Of a DNA stretch of 64,000 bases, positions 13,501 through 24,800 are shown one piece after another. The notes under the pieces were generated by a model. That model saw only the letters and a list, made by a program, of their open reading frames with translations, did no database searches and was not told where the DNA came from. The stretch comes from Zygnema cylindricum (lineage: Eukaryota; Streptophyta; Zygnematophyceae; Zygnematales; Zygnemataceae): positions 140,774 to 204,773 of the forward strand of contig JBBHKE010000892.1 of assembly GCA_037447655.1 (NCBI GenBank), read 5' to 3'. The translations under genes and the position numbers were made by a program. The number at the start of each line of letters is the position of its first letter. Position 1 is the first letter of the stretch.

Positions 13501-13647
13501 GGTGTCAATTTCGTCGTCGGGAGTCTGAATCCAGAAGCCTGTGGATGACTTTCCGGTAACAATACCTCTTGTTGTGACACGTGTACCAACAATGGGAGAA
13601 GTGTGGGTGCTGCCTTGAATTTGGTTGATTGGAACGAAGGGAAGGAG
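7554..13647 (-). CDS. Nuclease module 2 (C-terminal half) with Pro-rich tail
   Basis: Repeats module 1 exon for exon: six internal exons have identical lengths in both halves (192, 81, 170, 264, 147, 241 bp). The OB-like domain starts right at the acceptor (PINQIQGSTHTSP, GIVTGKSSTGFWIQTPDDEI). The EEP motifs are again intact: FTIATFNMENFGG, AEEIQ, VNHFVSKGG, GDLNDFS and ISDHDPSVARI. Two extra exons add extensin-like SPPP repeats and a final Pro/Arg/Ser-rich stretch (RPPPPRRPPPPRSP style), stop at 7554-7556. No clear signal peptide of its own exists unless an ATG at about 13716 is used, which supports reading it as the second half of one protein. Both modules look catalytically competent. Confidence 0.78.
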
Positions 13648-16600
13648 CTGCAAAATAAACGGGATATACATCACTTCTGAAACAATTGCATGCGAAGGGA
13701 AAACTAAGCACATCAAATGTTTACACCAAATTTCAAAAATATTTCAGGTTGTCCGCTTGTGTTTATGAAAAGGTAAGATCTAGACATACATGAATAACAG
13801 ACTTGTAAACTGAGGGCTTACCGCAGGAGGTGGGGGAGGAGGCGAGCTTCCCAGTGGTAGAGGGGATTTTAATTGGGGCGGAGGGGACACCAATTCCAAA
13901 GGTGGAGGACTTTGTTGTGGAGGACTTTGGGGTGGAGGGTTTTGCGGTGGAGGGCTACTTACAGGAGGAGAGCCTGTCAACAACATAAACACAAACAGCA
14001 AAAAATCACCATATGTAAAAACTTGATAGCCAGTCACATGCAATGAACATCGAAGAATCAACCTACTAAAAAACTTGTTATCATCAGAGTTGATGAATGG
14101 TTACGCCAAAGGATAAAGGATAAAAATCTTACGGGCAGCAGTGGCGTATTGAATCCGAGCCACCGAGGGGTCGTGGTCGGAGATTTGTTGGCTGTTAGGG
14201 AACTCCGAATTCACATGTGCAACTTCAATCGCCTTTGTTCTACTGAGGAGAGTCTGACTGACAAGGATAGAATCAAGTTCTTGTGAGTTTCCGTCAAAAA
14301 CATAAGAGTATTGCTCTTCTGGTGACAGGAAAGACTCTGGGAGGGCTTGTAGGACACCTCCAGTCTTCAGAGTCTGTAATGACGAATCCAAAAAGAAAAA
14401 TGAAATAAATAAATAGAATCTAATTTTGAAACAATTTGTTTACAGAATTACTAAATGTCAAGTAAACAGCATTTCAGAAAAGGTCTCTGGGAGAAATTAG
14501 GTTCATTGTTCAGTATTCTAAGGTTTTATGTTGCTTATTGGTATGGCATTTTTACTATATACAGCATGTTTTTAACAAATAACATTCACCAAGCAGTACT
14601 TAATCAATTCCAGAACTTATTGGAGCTACATTACACATTCATCTTTACTGAAATTGATCTACCTTTTACATTGATATTAACTTCAACATTTGAACGTAAG
14701 ACAAGTACACACAGATTTAAACATCTTTTGTGGAATTCGTATGTAAAGCCAAAGCATGCATATTCCAATCCAGCCTCTGAAAACCAGTGTAAGTGGATTA
14801 ATATGATAGACAATTACACTGTCATATAGAAACAAAAAAAAAAAAAATGTTAACATAAAATTCATTGGGCAGTCAAGGCATAAATGCATTGGAATATGTA
14901 TGTCAAACGAATACAAAGAAGAATTCTGATTAAGCACATCATATCCATTCCAAAGGCATTCATTCTGCCAATAATATATTTGTACCGTGGAATATTTTAT
15001 TCCACTTTATTACATGATGAGACATGATTTCGTTTCCTCACTTTTAGTGGATTCGACCAACCGAAGTCGTTCAGATCTCCGAGGACCACAATACTTGCTT
15101 TTGGATCAAGAGAGAGGACACTAGTTACGAAGTTGTTCACTATTTGTGCTTGTCTCACCCGATTAGCTTCGGAGTTTAACACAGGAGGCTGGGTAAAAGA
15201 ACAAATACACTGGCATTCGTCAATAAAAACCCAAGTTTTTTTTTCACATACTCAAAATGGGAGTTCAACCAGGATGCTATCACGATTACAATCGAGTTAA
15301 GATAGAGAATATTAGAACTGTGAGAGGACATAGGCTTGTAAATTGAGCTAGATAATTCACATCCATAACACCAACCAGCGAATACCGATACAAAATAAAG
15401 TCAATAAAAAACCTTGAAACTGCACAAATTTGTACCTGTGTCTTGCCGTACAATGGAGTATCACCTCCTTTTGAAGCAAAGTGATTGACACACACAATCA
15501 CTTTTTCACCTCCAATTAAAAATTCTCCAACAAGAGGTTTACGAGAAGATGTCCATGCAGTATTATTCGGGTCGAGACGGCCCGGACTGTATGACAGTTG
15601 TACGGTGTTATCACTTCCCAATGACCAGGATGTGGCCAATGTGGCATTGCCACCTTGACGGTCGATAAATGTCACCTTGTCCGTCTGAAAAATGAATACC
15701 TGGAAAAAAACAAGTACAAAATTTCAGAGTTCAGAAACAGGAAATACGTCAAAGTATTATAATTCTCATATGCCTGTGAAGAATCAAATATTACAATTGG
15801 ACTGGGAAGCGTGAAGGAAATAAATGGTCTAGGATATTTGTAGCCGTAATTTAGCAAATTTCAATCATCACTGACAAATTGAAATATTAGAAACATAGAA
15901 AAAAAGGATTGTCTACCTGTCGGATATCTCCTCCAGGTTCTCCTCCGTCTTTTCTGGGAAGAGGCTTAATATAACGATAGACATATGTCGAAGGACCTCC
16001 AGCAGAAACAATGGCCGCAATAAGTTTATCGAGAACAGCATCAGAACTTGTATCGGTCGAATTGAAAACAGAGTTCTGAATTTCCTCTGTTGACAAGAGT
16101 GTAGGTTGATACAAAAAGAAAACATTTAGAGTAGTTTGAACATAATCAATCATGACAATACAAAATTGCTTGCACACAATAGCTGAAAAGGTGAGAGAGG
16201 CAAAATAGTTATTGAGGGATATATGGCATGGAGGAATATTGGAACTTCACATCAAAATCCTTCTGAAGAGTTACCGATGTTAGAAAAAATAACTAAAAAG
16301 GGATAGTAAAACATTGTACAGACCTGCGCACAAAATATGGGGCGAACGTAAATTGTTGACCACAACATTTGCAATCGCTTGGAATTTTGAATCCTGTGCC
16401 CGTCCTGTCCTCCCATTCCGATTCAGAAAGAAAATTATAAAGTATTCGGAAAGTCTTTGGAGATGAAAAGATTGAGGAGAAAATGCAAAGAGCTGACTTT
16501 ATTGTTCTCGATACTGGCAACGGGTATTGAGTGCTTATGACAAGCTTTCAGCGAGTTTTTGTTCAAAAAATCAAAAACGTCGAACCTTAAGATGAGTTTA

Positions 16601-19600
16601 TCCTCGACATATTTTCCGAGACATGTATACACTATAAAGCATCAAATGGAATTTTCACTGATTGCCCGACAGAATACGTGTGTTATGCCAGGGAATGAAA
16701 AAGGTTAGAAAAATTCATCTTTACATTAATTCCATAGACATTAGCATAATGAGAATATCTTTACGATTTAATAGAGTAGCTTAAACCCACCTCCAAAATT
16801 CTCCATATTGAATGTTGCAATCGTGAACTCATCCGAATTTGGGGAGGTCACAACCGTTTGGACATTTGCTCCACGAACAACTGTCGGTTGACCAGATGTG
16901 ATGTGACTCCTGCAAACATCAAGCAACAACACATGCTGTCATGTCACGTCACGTCACGCACACTATTCCACCTCACATTCTATCAATTAACATTCTGCAT
17001 CACAATATGTCACAAGACATCTGTCACGTCTCATTATGTCACGTCACAGTATGTCACAACACATTATGTCACATCTCATTCTGTCACATCACATTCTTTC
17101 ACATCACATTATGTCTAGTCACACTATATCACATCAAATTATGTCACATCACACTATGCAACATGATTTCACGACTATCATTCTCTAACCAGACAACTTA
17201 AATTCCATAAAAATTAATATGCTATAGCAAAAACCCCAGTAGAATTTAAATACAACATATAGAAAATTACATCTTCAGAAGTGTCTATGAGTTGTTTACA
17301 TGTAGTTGTTGAACTGATAGTCCACAATAGCTGTCACGTCTCCATCTTGGAGCAAATCTCCAACGGTACAGTCTGGCATGGAAACGTTGGCTGATTGGTT
17401 GAAGAAAAAATTATCCGTGAGATAAATACGAGCCGGGTTGTATTGTGTTTCGTTGATAACAATTCCCCCTCGCTTACTCCTCAAACTTGAACTGCAACCA
17501 ACCAAAGAAATCCAGATTCTCAGTACAATTAAGTAAACTCCATTGGACAATATACTCCCAAGTAAAGAGCATATACTCTCTCTCCCTTACGTTTGCTTTT
17601 GTAATTACACAAACATCTTATAAATACTTGCCAACAACCTATTATAAGCAGAGAAAATCAATAAATGAGAAGATATTTTCCAAAATTACACCTAAATTAC
17701 AGTGGCTTAAAAATGTTTCTGAAACAATAGTGAAGAAAAAACAACGACGTACAACACAAAATATTTGTACATAGAATGGACTTGGGTCAGGCTATACTTC
17801 CGACCATAATGTAATGGAGGGAGAGAGGGGAGAGAGGGAGAGAGAGAGAAGGGAGGGAAGGAGGATGAAAGACATACCCTGTGTTCCTACCGCCATCTGC
17901 AAGAACAACCAGTTGCCCAAAACCGTCCGTAGCACCCACACACAATCTGCACAGAAACAGTCACACAAAATAGTTTCAGTTAATGTCAATTTTTGAACGG
18001 AAAGTGGACACAGTCTGCATTTCAATCACTTTTCAGTAAATCTCAATTTTGAACTGAAAGAATAGAAAAAACTGTAATACCAATCACATTATCCCATCAT
18101 GTTTTTACAGAAGAGTAACAAGAAAAGTTAAATCCAAAACTTCATAGCAATATGATGTGTAAAACACGTAGATAAGACAAGTTAGAAGAGTATTAGAAGT
18201 CTCCGATTCATTAGATCATAATATAATTAAAAATTTCTGAATGAGGATGGGATGAAAAAAAAATGAGACAAATTTCAAGTTTGAAATTCAACACCATGAT
18301 TTTCGTCTTTTGGAGAATTAAAGGCGTATCGGACTCTTTTTCCCACTTTCCCGCCTCTTTCCCACTACCGACCCTCTTTCCTTCCATTTTCCCACTTTCC
18401 CTCTTTCCTCCCTCCTCCCCTCTTATACCCCACTTCCCATTTTTCCCACTTTTTCCCCTCTTCCGCCCTTGTCCCCTCCTCCCCTCTTCCTCCACTCTTC
18501 CCCTCTTCCCCCTTTCCTGCCTTCTCCCACCTCTGTCCTCCCTCTTCCGCACTTATCCACCATTTCCCTTCTTCCACCCCTTTTCACCACCTCTTCCTAC
18601 CCTTTATCTCTGTATTTCCCTTTCTTCCCCTCTTCTACCCCTCACCCCCACATCTTCCCACCTCTCACCACTTTTTCCCCCTCCCCTCGTACCCTCATCC
18701 ACTCGACTCCTTTTCCCCTCACTTCCCTGCCGTTCCCACCTCTTTCCCTCCTCTTCCCCGCTTCCCATTCTCTTCCCCTCTTACTCTCTACTCCCCCTCT
18801 TCCCAACCTCTTCTCCTCCTTCCCCTCACTTCCCCCTCTCTTCCCCTCTCCCCTCCCTCTACCTTTGTTTCCCCACTTCCCCCCTTCTTTCCCTGTTTCT
18901 CCCTTCCTCTTCTCTATCTCCCCTAATCACCTCCATTTCTCCTCCCTTTCCCTACTCTTTTTTCCCTCTACCCCACTTCGCTCCCTCTTCCCTCTTTCTC
19001 TCCTTCTTCCCTCTCCCCCACTCACCCCTCTTCCTCTCCTCGTCCCCCCCTCTCTTCTGCAATTTCCCTCTGTCCCACCTGTTCCCACTTCTCCCCCATC
19101 TCTTCCCTCTTCTCTCATTCATTCCCTGTTCCCGCCCGCTTCCCCTTTCCCCCCCACTCTCTAGAAACGTTTTTTCAAACACGTACGGATTTGATATTTT
19201 GACAATCATTCCCTCCAGCGACTCCAAAAAATCGGCTCCTCGACCGATATCGAAAACCGAAAAGCCTCTATCATCAAAAATATATTGTGTGGGTATCAAT
19301 CTCCCTCCCTCTCCCAACTGAATAGGAGAAGGGAGAGGATTATTTGACGACAAAACCGTGACTCTATGTGACGCAGTATTGCTAACAAGCTCCGTTAAAG
19401 ACAACCCGACGGACGACGGAAAATATTCCGTTACCGTTCCGTTGACGATAACGGAATCGCCGATACTGGGTTTGCTTTGGGAGCTCCGGAAAACAAAAAT
19501 TCCCTCCGAAGTTTCATTTTTATTATCGATTTCGCTATCAGGGGTTTGTACCCAAAAACCGGTACTCGAAACTCCGGTAACAATTCCTCCAATGTAAACT

Positions 19601-19734
19601 TTTTGGGTATTTAAAGGAGAACTGTGATTGGCTCCCTGGATTTGATTAATAGGCGTTATAACTTGAGAAAAAACGGGCAGAAAAGACGAAAGAGAAAACA
19701 GTACAATTAGCAGTATGGTTCTTGGAGGAGCCAT
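7554..19734 (-). CDS. Bimodular secreted ExeM/NucH-type endonuclease (two EEP nuclease modules), 21 exons
   Basis: Exons in order of transcription: 19734-19187, 17946-17878, 17491-17300, 16909-16791, 16404-16324, 16086-15917, 15699-15436, 15188-15042, 14373-14133, 13973-13822, 13647-13166, 12875-12804, 12293-12102, 11949-11828, 11615-11535, 11238-11069, 10937-10674, 10441-10295, 9727-9487, 9232-8889, 7933-7554. All junctions are GT-AG and phases agree except for one lost base in the penultimate exon. The first ten exons total exactly 661 codons. The protein is a hydrophobic signal peptide (MAPPRTILLIVLFSL...), an OB-like module and EEP nuclease, a Pro-rich linker, a second OB-like module and EEP nuclease, then a long Pro-rich tail. 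Known members of the family are extracellular nucleases acting on DNA. Phosphate scavenging or wall association is inference. Alternative: two tandem genes split at 13.7-13.8 kb. Confidence 0.8.
8955..8970 (-). other. Single-base frameshift in the Pro-rich exon
   Basis: Repeat units in exon 9232-8889 normally contain the plus-strand run GTGGGGGAGG. Here one G is missing (GTGGGGAGG). In the frame entering the exon, translation hits TAG at 8922-8924. In the frame one base over it stays open (PLSPPPSDSLHPPLESF...) to the donor at 8889 and joins the last exon in phase. Either an assembly error in a repeat or a real truncating allele. Confidence 0.7.
13648..13821 (-). other. Hinge intron joining the two nuclease modules
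   Basis: On the minus strand the exon end CCTGCG is followed by GTAAGC. After 174 bp the sequence TTTATTTTGCAG precedes CTCCTTCCC. Both sides are phase 0, so splicing fuses the linker in frame to module 2 (...PPPA-LLPFVPINQ). There is too little room here for a terminator plus a promoter. Confidence 0.7.
13822..19734 (-). CDS. Nuclease module 1 (N-terminal half, with signal peptide)
   Basis: The ATG at 19732-19734 gives about 24 hydrophobic residues ending near VFSQ, a good secretory signal; an upstream in-frame Met is also possible. Residues of roughly 25-200 form the OB-like domain typical of these nucleases (INQIQGANHSSP, GIVTGVSSTGFWVQTPDSEI, TSEGIFVFRSSQ, VNGTVTEYFP). The EEP nuclease follows with its metal and catalytic motifs intact: FTIATFNMENFGG, LCAEEIQ, VNHFASKGG, GDLNDFG and ISDHDPSVARI. 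Exon 13973-13822 encodes the Pro-rich linker (SPPPQNPPPQSPPQQSPPP). If that last donor (GCG|GTAAGC) is not used, translation runs on 14 codons to a TAG at about 13780, which would make this a stand-alone gene. Confidence 0.82.
16935..17165. repeat. Intronic minisatellite of TCACATCACATTATG-like units
   Basis: Degenerate short tandem units built on CACAT/CACGTC with TTATGTCACATCACATTCTG-like repeats, within the intron between nuclease exons 17491-17300 and 16909-16791. Non-coding; the open frames across it are artefacts of periodicity. Confidence 0.75.
18310..19165. repeat. ~850-bp polypyrimidine tract inside nuclease intron 1
   Basis: Nearly pure C/T on the plus strand (purine on the transcribed sense strand), made of irregular CCCTCTTCC-like units. 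It lies in the intron between exons 19734-19187 and 17946-17878. Its long Leu/Pro/Ser open frames on the plus strand are composition artefacts. Confidence 0.85.
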
Positions 19735-19805
19735 TGTGACAAATGTCACAGCTCGGCTAAGTGTGCGAAATCATAAACAGTTGCAATGGCGTTTTTGCTT
19801 GGTAT

Positions 19806-19945
19806 AAACCTGTAAGGCGTGGGAGAGGGAGAGGGAGAGGGAGAGACAGGATTGGTAGAGGGAGTAGGAGAGGGGGAGAGAGTGAGAGAGAGGGCGGAGG
19901 AAGAGAGAGAGGAAGAGAGGAGGAGGTTGGGGAAGAGGGAGAGAC
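19806..19945. repeat. GA-rich (GAGAGG) low-complexity tract upstream of the nuclease start
   Basis: Imperfect GAGAGG/GGAGAG repeats begin about 70 bp upstream of the nuclease ATG, in the expected 5' UTR/promoter zone. In plants such GA/CT tracts can be promoter elements; that role here is inference. Confidence 0.6.
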
Positions 19946-20693
19946 GTAAAATACGAACTTTTAAAATGTGAAATCACGTGGTATAAAATGAAATCGTATA
20001 TTTGTGAGAAAACTAAACATTTTGGAAAGTAGTAAAGAAGATCATTATGAAAAATTGGACATTAAGAGTTTTGTTTTTTATTACTATTTAAATATGGTTC
20101 TAAACCATGTGAATCATAATTAAGATTTTGGATTCAATACCTTCAAATGAAATGAAAAAAATAAACAAAAAGAAAACAGGGCTTTTCCCTTTTTGAAACT
20201 TTGTATCCTCGACCAAAAAATAAAGTAAAAAGGTTCAAAAACAAAAGTAACACGAAACTGAAAAAAAAAAAAAAAAAAATTAGAAAATAATTTACCTTTC
20301 TTGTAAGAATACTTTCAATTTTTACGTAAAAACGCCATACATAGTAGCAGAAGTCAACTTCTGGGATACTCAACAGTCAATGTCGTGAGTAAGCTAATTT
20401 TTTCTATCATTTATACGAAAGGGTGAGGACTGGAGAGTTTCCCGGAAACTTCATTTTTCGAACGGCGGTTCATATTTGCTACGTGGATCCTATGTGGACG
20501 AATCAGAGAGCTGCGCTGGAAACTAGAAACTATGTTTGTCCAAAAAGACGAACGTCCTACATCCTATTGCGCATATGGAAGGTTCTTTTGGTACGGAGTA
20601 ATACGTCGAGCGTTAGTTGTACGACACGTTTCAAAAAGAAATAAACCTGGACACTGAGTATGTACGGTATCAGTGTAACGCATCAACGTACAG

Positions 20694-21235
20694 TACACCG
20701 CGAATCGTTATTAGTGTCAAAGTCACTAATTTGGGTTCTAAAAATTTTGATTTTTTTCCTCAAATAGGATACATGATTTTAATTTTTCCTTGACGTTAAT
20801 TAAGGTACTGTACAAATTAGCGTAAAGCCCGAAAGTACAATGAAATATAAATAGTGTGGTATACGGTCGATGTCAGACCGTACATAAATGTACCTTTCCA
20901 AGTGAAAATTTTCAAAAAATGAATTAAATCAGACGCTCACGCATAAGAACGTGCGCTAAAAATTATGGGATTAGTCTGACACGTAAAATAGTCTGGCATG
21001 TACGGATATAATAAATTCACGACGGCGTACGATTTCAAACATTTTGTACGGATACATATATTAATGTATATAATAGTACGGCAAATATTCCATTTTTGCT
21101 GTTCCCAAATTAGCATTAACGCCGAAATTAGAATACACCTTTTTTTTGAAAATTTTCAAATTCTTAATTAGCATCAATTACGGTAAATTTTCTTCAACAC
21201 TATCTAAACTTTGACACTAATAACGATTCGCGGTA
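20694..21235. mobile_element. ~540-bp MITE, TIRs TACACCGCGAATCG...
   Basis: The left end TACACCGCGAATCGTTATTA matches the complement of the right end (after losing two bases near the tip) for about 30 bp, including the GTGTCAAAGT that follows. AT-rich and non-coding inside. Related to the MITE at 5.3 kb. Confidence 0.75.
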
Positions 21236-21240
21236 TACTG

Positions 21241-21860
21241 TACACCGCGAATCGTAATTAGAGTAATGAAAAAATTAGAGTAAAAAAACAAAAAAAAACA
21301 ATTAGAGTAATGAACTCTAATTTATGTGATAGAACTTTTTTACAGTCGAAGTTTACTCTAATTTATTTAAGTACTCTATATTGGGTTATGTCGGCAATAA
21401 ATATCCGCGCTGAAATTATAAACACTAAATAATGAAGACGTACAAAACCTGTCAGTCCGTATAGTTTTGACGTCATTATGACGCTAGTATTATTTGTCGC
21501 GCTGAATGTCAGTTAATGTTCACACTGACGACGATGCTTGTCGACGGACGAGAGTTATGCGAACGGCTTTTTTTCGATGTGATTGATTTTTCGTTTAGTG
21601 CGATTTCACGTGCGAGCGCGATTGTATTAAGTCATTATTTGTACCTTTTTACTTAAAAAGTACAATTTTGCACGGTCGAAAGTCGTCCGTACTCCACACT
21701 ATTTAAAACGAACCTATATTACAATTTTGTTACGCTAATTAAACTCACCTAAATTAGAATAATGAAAAAATTAGAATCGCTTACTCTATTTGATGTAATA
21801 GAGTCTAAATTTCGAGCGACCGAATTAGAGTAATTTACTCTAATTACGATTCGCGGTGTA
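21241..21860. mobile_element. 620-bp MITE abutting the previous one, 26-bp perfect TIRs
   Basis: Both ends read TACACCGCGAATCGTAATTA followed by GAGTAA, identical over 26 bp. Only five bases separate it from the preceding MITE. The interior differs from its neighbour, so they are separate subfamilies rather than a tandem copy. No coding capacity. Confidence 0.8.
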
Positions 21861-22614
21861 CTGTCTGGATAGAACAATTGTACTTTTTGTAGGAAATATC
21901 ATTGTATCGCATAATTTTAAGTTAAGGATGGATTATTAGCGCGCAGGGTTCTGATTGGTCATAGTTAATTCCGCAAAACGCGCGTTCGTAAGAAGTGGCG
22001 GAGAATAAAACGAGTAAATTTCGTACGGGATCACATGCCCTACAAATTCTAGTACAGGTTTTTCTAAGAATAGACTTTTATAGACCGGTTACATTTTATT
22101 TGATGCGAATATCAAATGGGACACGTAAGCTACGTCGTTTTGCTGAAAATTTTGTAAATGTCAAGGGCATCTCCGTGGTACGTATTTTAGATCCTGGTCG
22201 ATTAAGCAAGTGTCCGAAAAAACAGAAATTTTACTGCCCGAATCTTACATATTCTGGTTTTGTCGGATGCACTCCGCAGGAGTCTGTAGAGCAGGCGACA
22301 TCTGCCGACGACAAAAAATCAAAAATGTACTTATTCGCAACTGAAACCGTACATTTTGCTCGGCATTTTGCCAATCTTTCGGCTGGGGCCACTGGGTCAA
22401 TTTCCGGGTCGAAAAACACTCGGTTTTGAAAAAAAGTTATGACCCGCATAAAAATTGCGCGGAAACTTTTTGTGAAACATTTGTCTCCAGTTTAGGGCAA
22501 CCGATTTGCTAAAATTTTGGAATTGATCCTCAACAAGGATTAGAGTTCGGTCCCATGTGGCTAATTAAGGGTTATTTTGTCGTTTTCGTTTAAAACTTAG
22601 AGCTATATTGCTAA

Positions 22615-22815
22615 AGTTGCAACCTTAAAAAGAAACCGGTAGAGTACAATTTGCGTCATCCTCGAACTTATGATGTACTAAATGTTGTCGTCTTGTGTTT
22701 TTTTGGCCCACTGTCACTTCATCTTCAAACTTATATTAAACAACATCGGCGATGTGTTTTAAATAAAGTGAAACCGCTTTCACAAATAGAAAAACAAAGT
22801 CTCACGTGTGAAAAG
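22615..22815 (-). repeat. Inverted copy of part of the 59.3-60.1 kb MITE
   Basis: The block containing GTACAATTTGCGTCATCCTC and then GTCGTCTTGTGTTTTT matches the complement of about 59840-60010. No TIRs were found around it, so this is a truncated copy. Confidence 0.65.
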
Positions 22816-23761
22816 TTTTCAAAAGTTTTTGACCGCTAAAAAAAGTACAGGGTTGTTTGTTTTTGTCTGCTTGCATCTTGTAATGTTTTATTTTGCATGG
22901 GTCTCAAGGCTGCGACGCCATTTCACGTAAAGATGAAAAATAAGTGAAGGCACCACAGGAGCTCGCGCCACTCTCACCTTGCTTACCGTGCCTCGCATTC
23001 ACTCCAAACTTCACTACTTCACGGCATCAATAGAGGAAGGCACATTCTTGAGGGCGGCGGCACGTGTGCGAACCAAGTCACACTGGCAAGAATCCAACAA
23101 ACACGCCCAAAAAAACAAATATTTTTTATGTTGCAGTGGCCTCAAGAATTCTTTGTTCATTCGGGGAGAGGCAAACACAAAAGCATCTTGTTCAGCCATG
23201 GTTGTACGTTTAAGATGTCACGCAAAGACAGGCAACGAGCCAAAACGTTTCAAAAAATAAAATAAAAAATTGAAAAATAAGGTGCATCAAGACATATTGT
23301 AGACGTCGGCAGCCGTCACAGGCATTGCAAAGGTATACAATCGTCCTAGCCTTAGGTAAAAACTCCGTTGTTACGCATTAGGACAATCAAAAACAATGTA
23401 TGTATAATCTACATTAGAATACAAAGTAAGTTCACTAAGTTACAAATACATGAGAGAGTATCCTTCGACACGAAAAGAAAACGTAGAAAATAACTTTCAC
23501 GCTTTTGTCATTCCCGCTCTTCATTTTGTTTTTGTCTGTGACAACCATGCGGCATATTTGAAATGGCCACAATTTTGGCCCACGTCATGCAATTAGGTCA
23601 TCGCGGACAGCGATCGTTTTTTGACGTAAAAAACTAGGATAAAGGGGGGTGAGTGTGTCTTGTACTAAAGTCCATACGACGATAGAGATACGAGTGTCCA
23701 ATCAAGGATGGGGGGGTCCCAAATCGTAAGCCCCTACGACATCGAGGACATGAGCAAAAGC

Positions 23762-23962
23762 TTAGTCCTCGTTTGTAGGGAAATGTAGTCGAAGATAGTG
23801 GGGAAAAGGTACTCGGCAGCTCTTGGTGCAACAGGCGTAACCGGCACCAACCACACAACGGTTATGACATCCGAGAAATTGTAAACGTGTAGAGTTTCTT
23901 TTACGATATGTGACTGGAGAAGGTGGAAGAGGGCGAAGGGCTAGAGAAGTGGTGCTTAACAT
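23762..23962 (-). CDS. Possible first exon of an unidentified gene with transit-peptide-like start
   Basis: A 66-codon minus-strand frame from an ATG at 23960-23962 begins MLSTTSLALRPLPPSPVTYR, rich in Ser/Thr/Arg and lacking acids, like a plastid or mitochondrial targeting peptide. It then becomes Cys-rich. I do not recognise the mature part, and no second exon could be joined. It may be a chance frame. Confidence 0.18.
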   Translation of the reverse strand: MLSTTSLALRPLPPSPVTYRKRNSTRLQFLGCHNRCVVGAGYACCTKSCRVPFPHYLRLHFPTNED

Positions 23963-24800
23963 GGCCAATGAATCAAAGGGAAATTTATGAAAGATGATAA
24001 AGGGAATGGTAAGGAAAGCATATGGTACGGATGGTGAGAGGGATGGTATGAGAGAAAAAGAGCGTGGGTGGGTTGGGAGAAGGGAGGGAGAGGAGGGAAA
24101 TTCGCGTTCCTTAAGGCTTTTATTGTCTTTGGCCCTTTTTGTTTTGTTTTTTTTTGTATTCTTTCATTTATTTTTGTTGCTTTCTTTTTTTTTCATTCAT
24201 TCCGTTTTTGAATTTTTGAAAAATAAAAAGTCAATGTGGTAGGGGAAAAGAGATGGAACTGCACAAAAGAGCCACTTTGAATGATTCAATAGAGGTTTTT
24301 AGGGGAAGAATGAAATCAAAAATGTTGTCGCCTGGAAAGAGGGAGAGAGCAAAGTGGAGCTCGTATTAGTGGAGCTCATATTTTGGTGCTGGGTGGGTGG
24401 TGTCGTTGTTGGGGGAACTGTGGCGATGACTAATTTGGGAAGGGAGTACAACCGACGTGTGAGGGGAGGGGGAAGGGGGAAAGGGATATAATTTTTTCCT
24501 CCCGCGCAAGGTGAGAGGGGGGGAGGATTGCCAATGCCAGCGAGGGAGGGGAGGGTGAAGAGGATTGACTTATAGTTGGTTTCTTGGAGGAGGGGGTAGG
24601 GAACAATTGCCGATGCTCAAAGGGGGGGAGAAAGGGAAAGGGATAAAAATATAGTTGTTGGCTTCGGGGGCGACAGGGTGGAAGATTGCCGAGACCGAGG
24701 GGCCTACCACAAAAGGAAGACAAATAGGGTTTGACTTTACGGAATATTCTACCTAGATATTCTCTACACTCAAATATTCCTCTGGCTTATTATGGTTTAT

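Larger units (their letters stand above)
21861..24800. other. Intergenic region, low-complexity and repeat fragments
   Basis: No confirmed gene. A 144-codon open frame at 21995-22429 (plus) matches nothing I recognise. GA/GGG-rich tracts occupy 24030-24120 and 24430-24700, the latter with two imperfect copies of a GGGAAAGGGATA...GATTGCC unit. Confidence 0.5.

Noticed and set aside
18263-19321. 352-codon plus-strand open frame rich in Leu/Pro/Ser/Phe
   Set aside because: Product of the polypyrimidine intron tract and antisense of the nuclease exon; no domain, composition artefact.
21995-22429. 144-codon plus-strand frame
   Set aside because: No family resemblance, no splice or promoter evidence, and adjacent to MITE-derived sequence.
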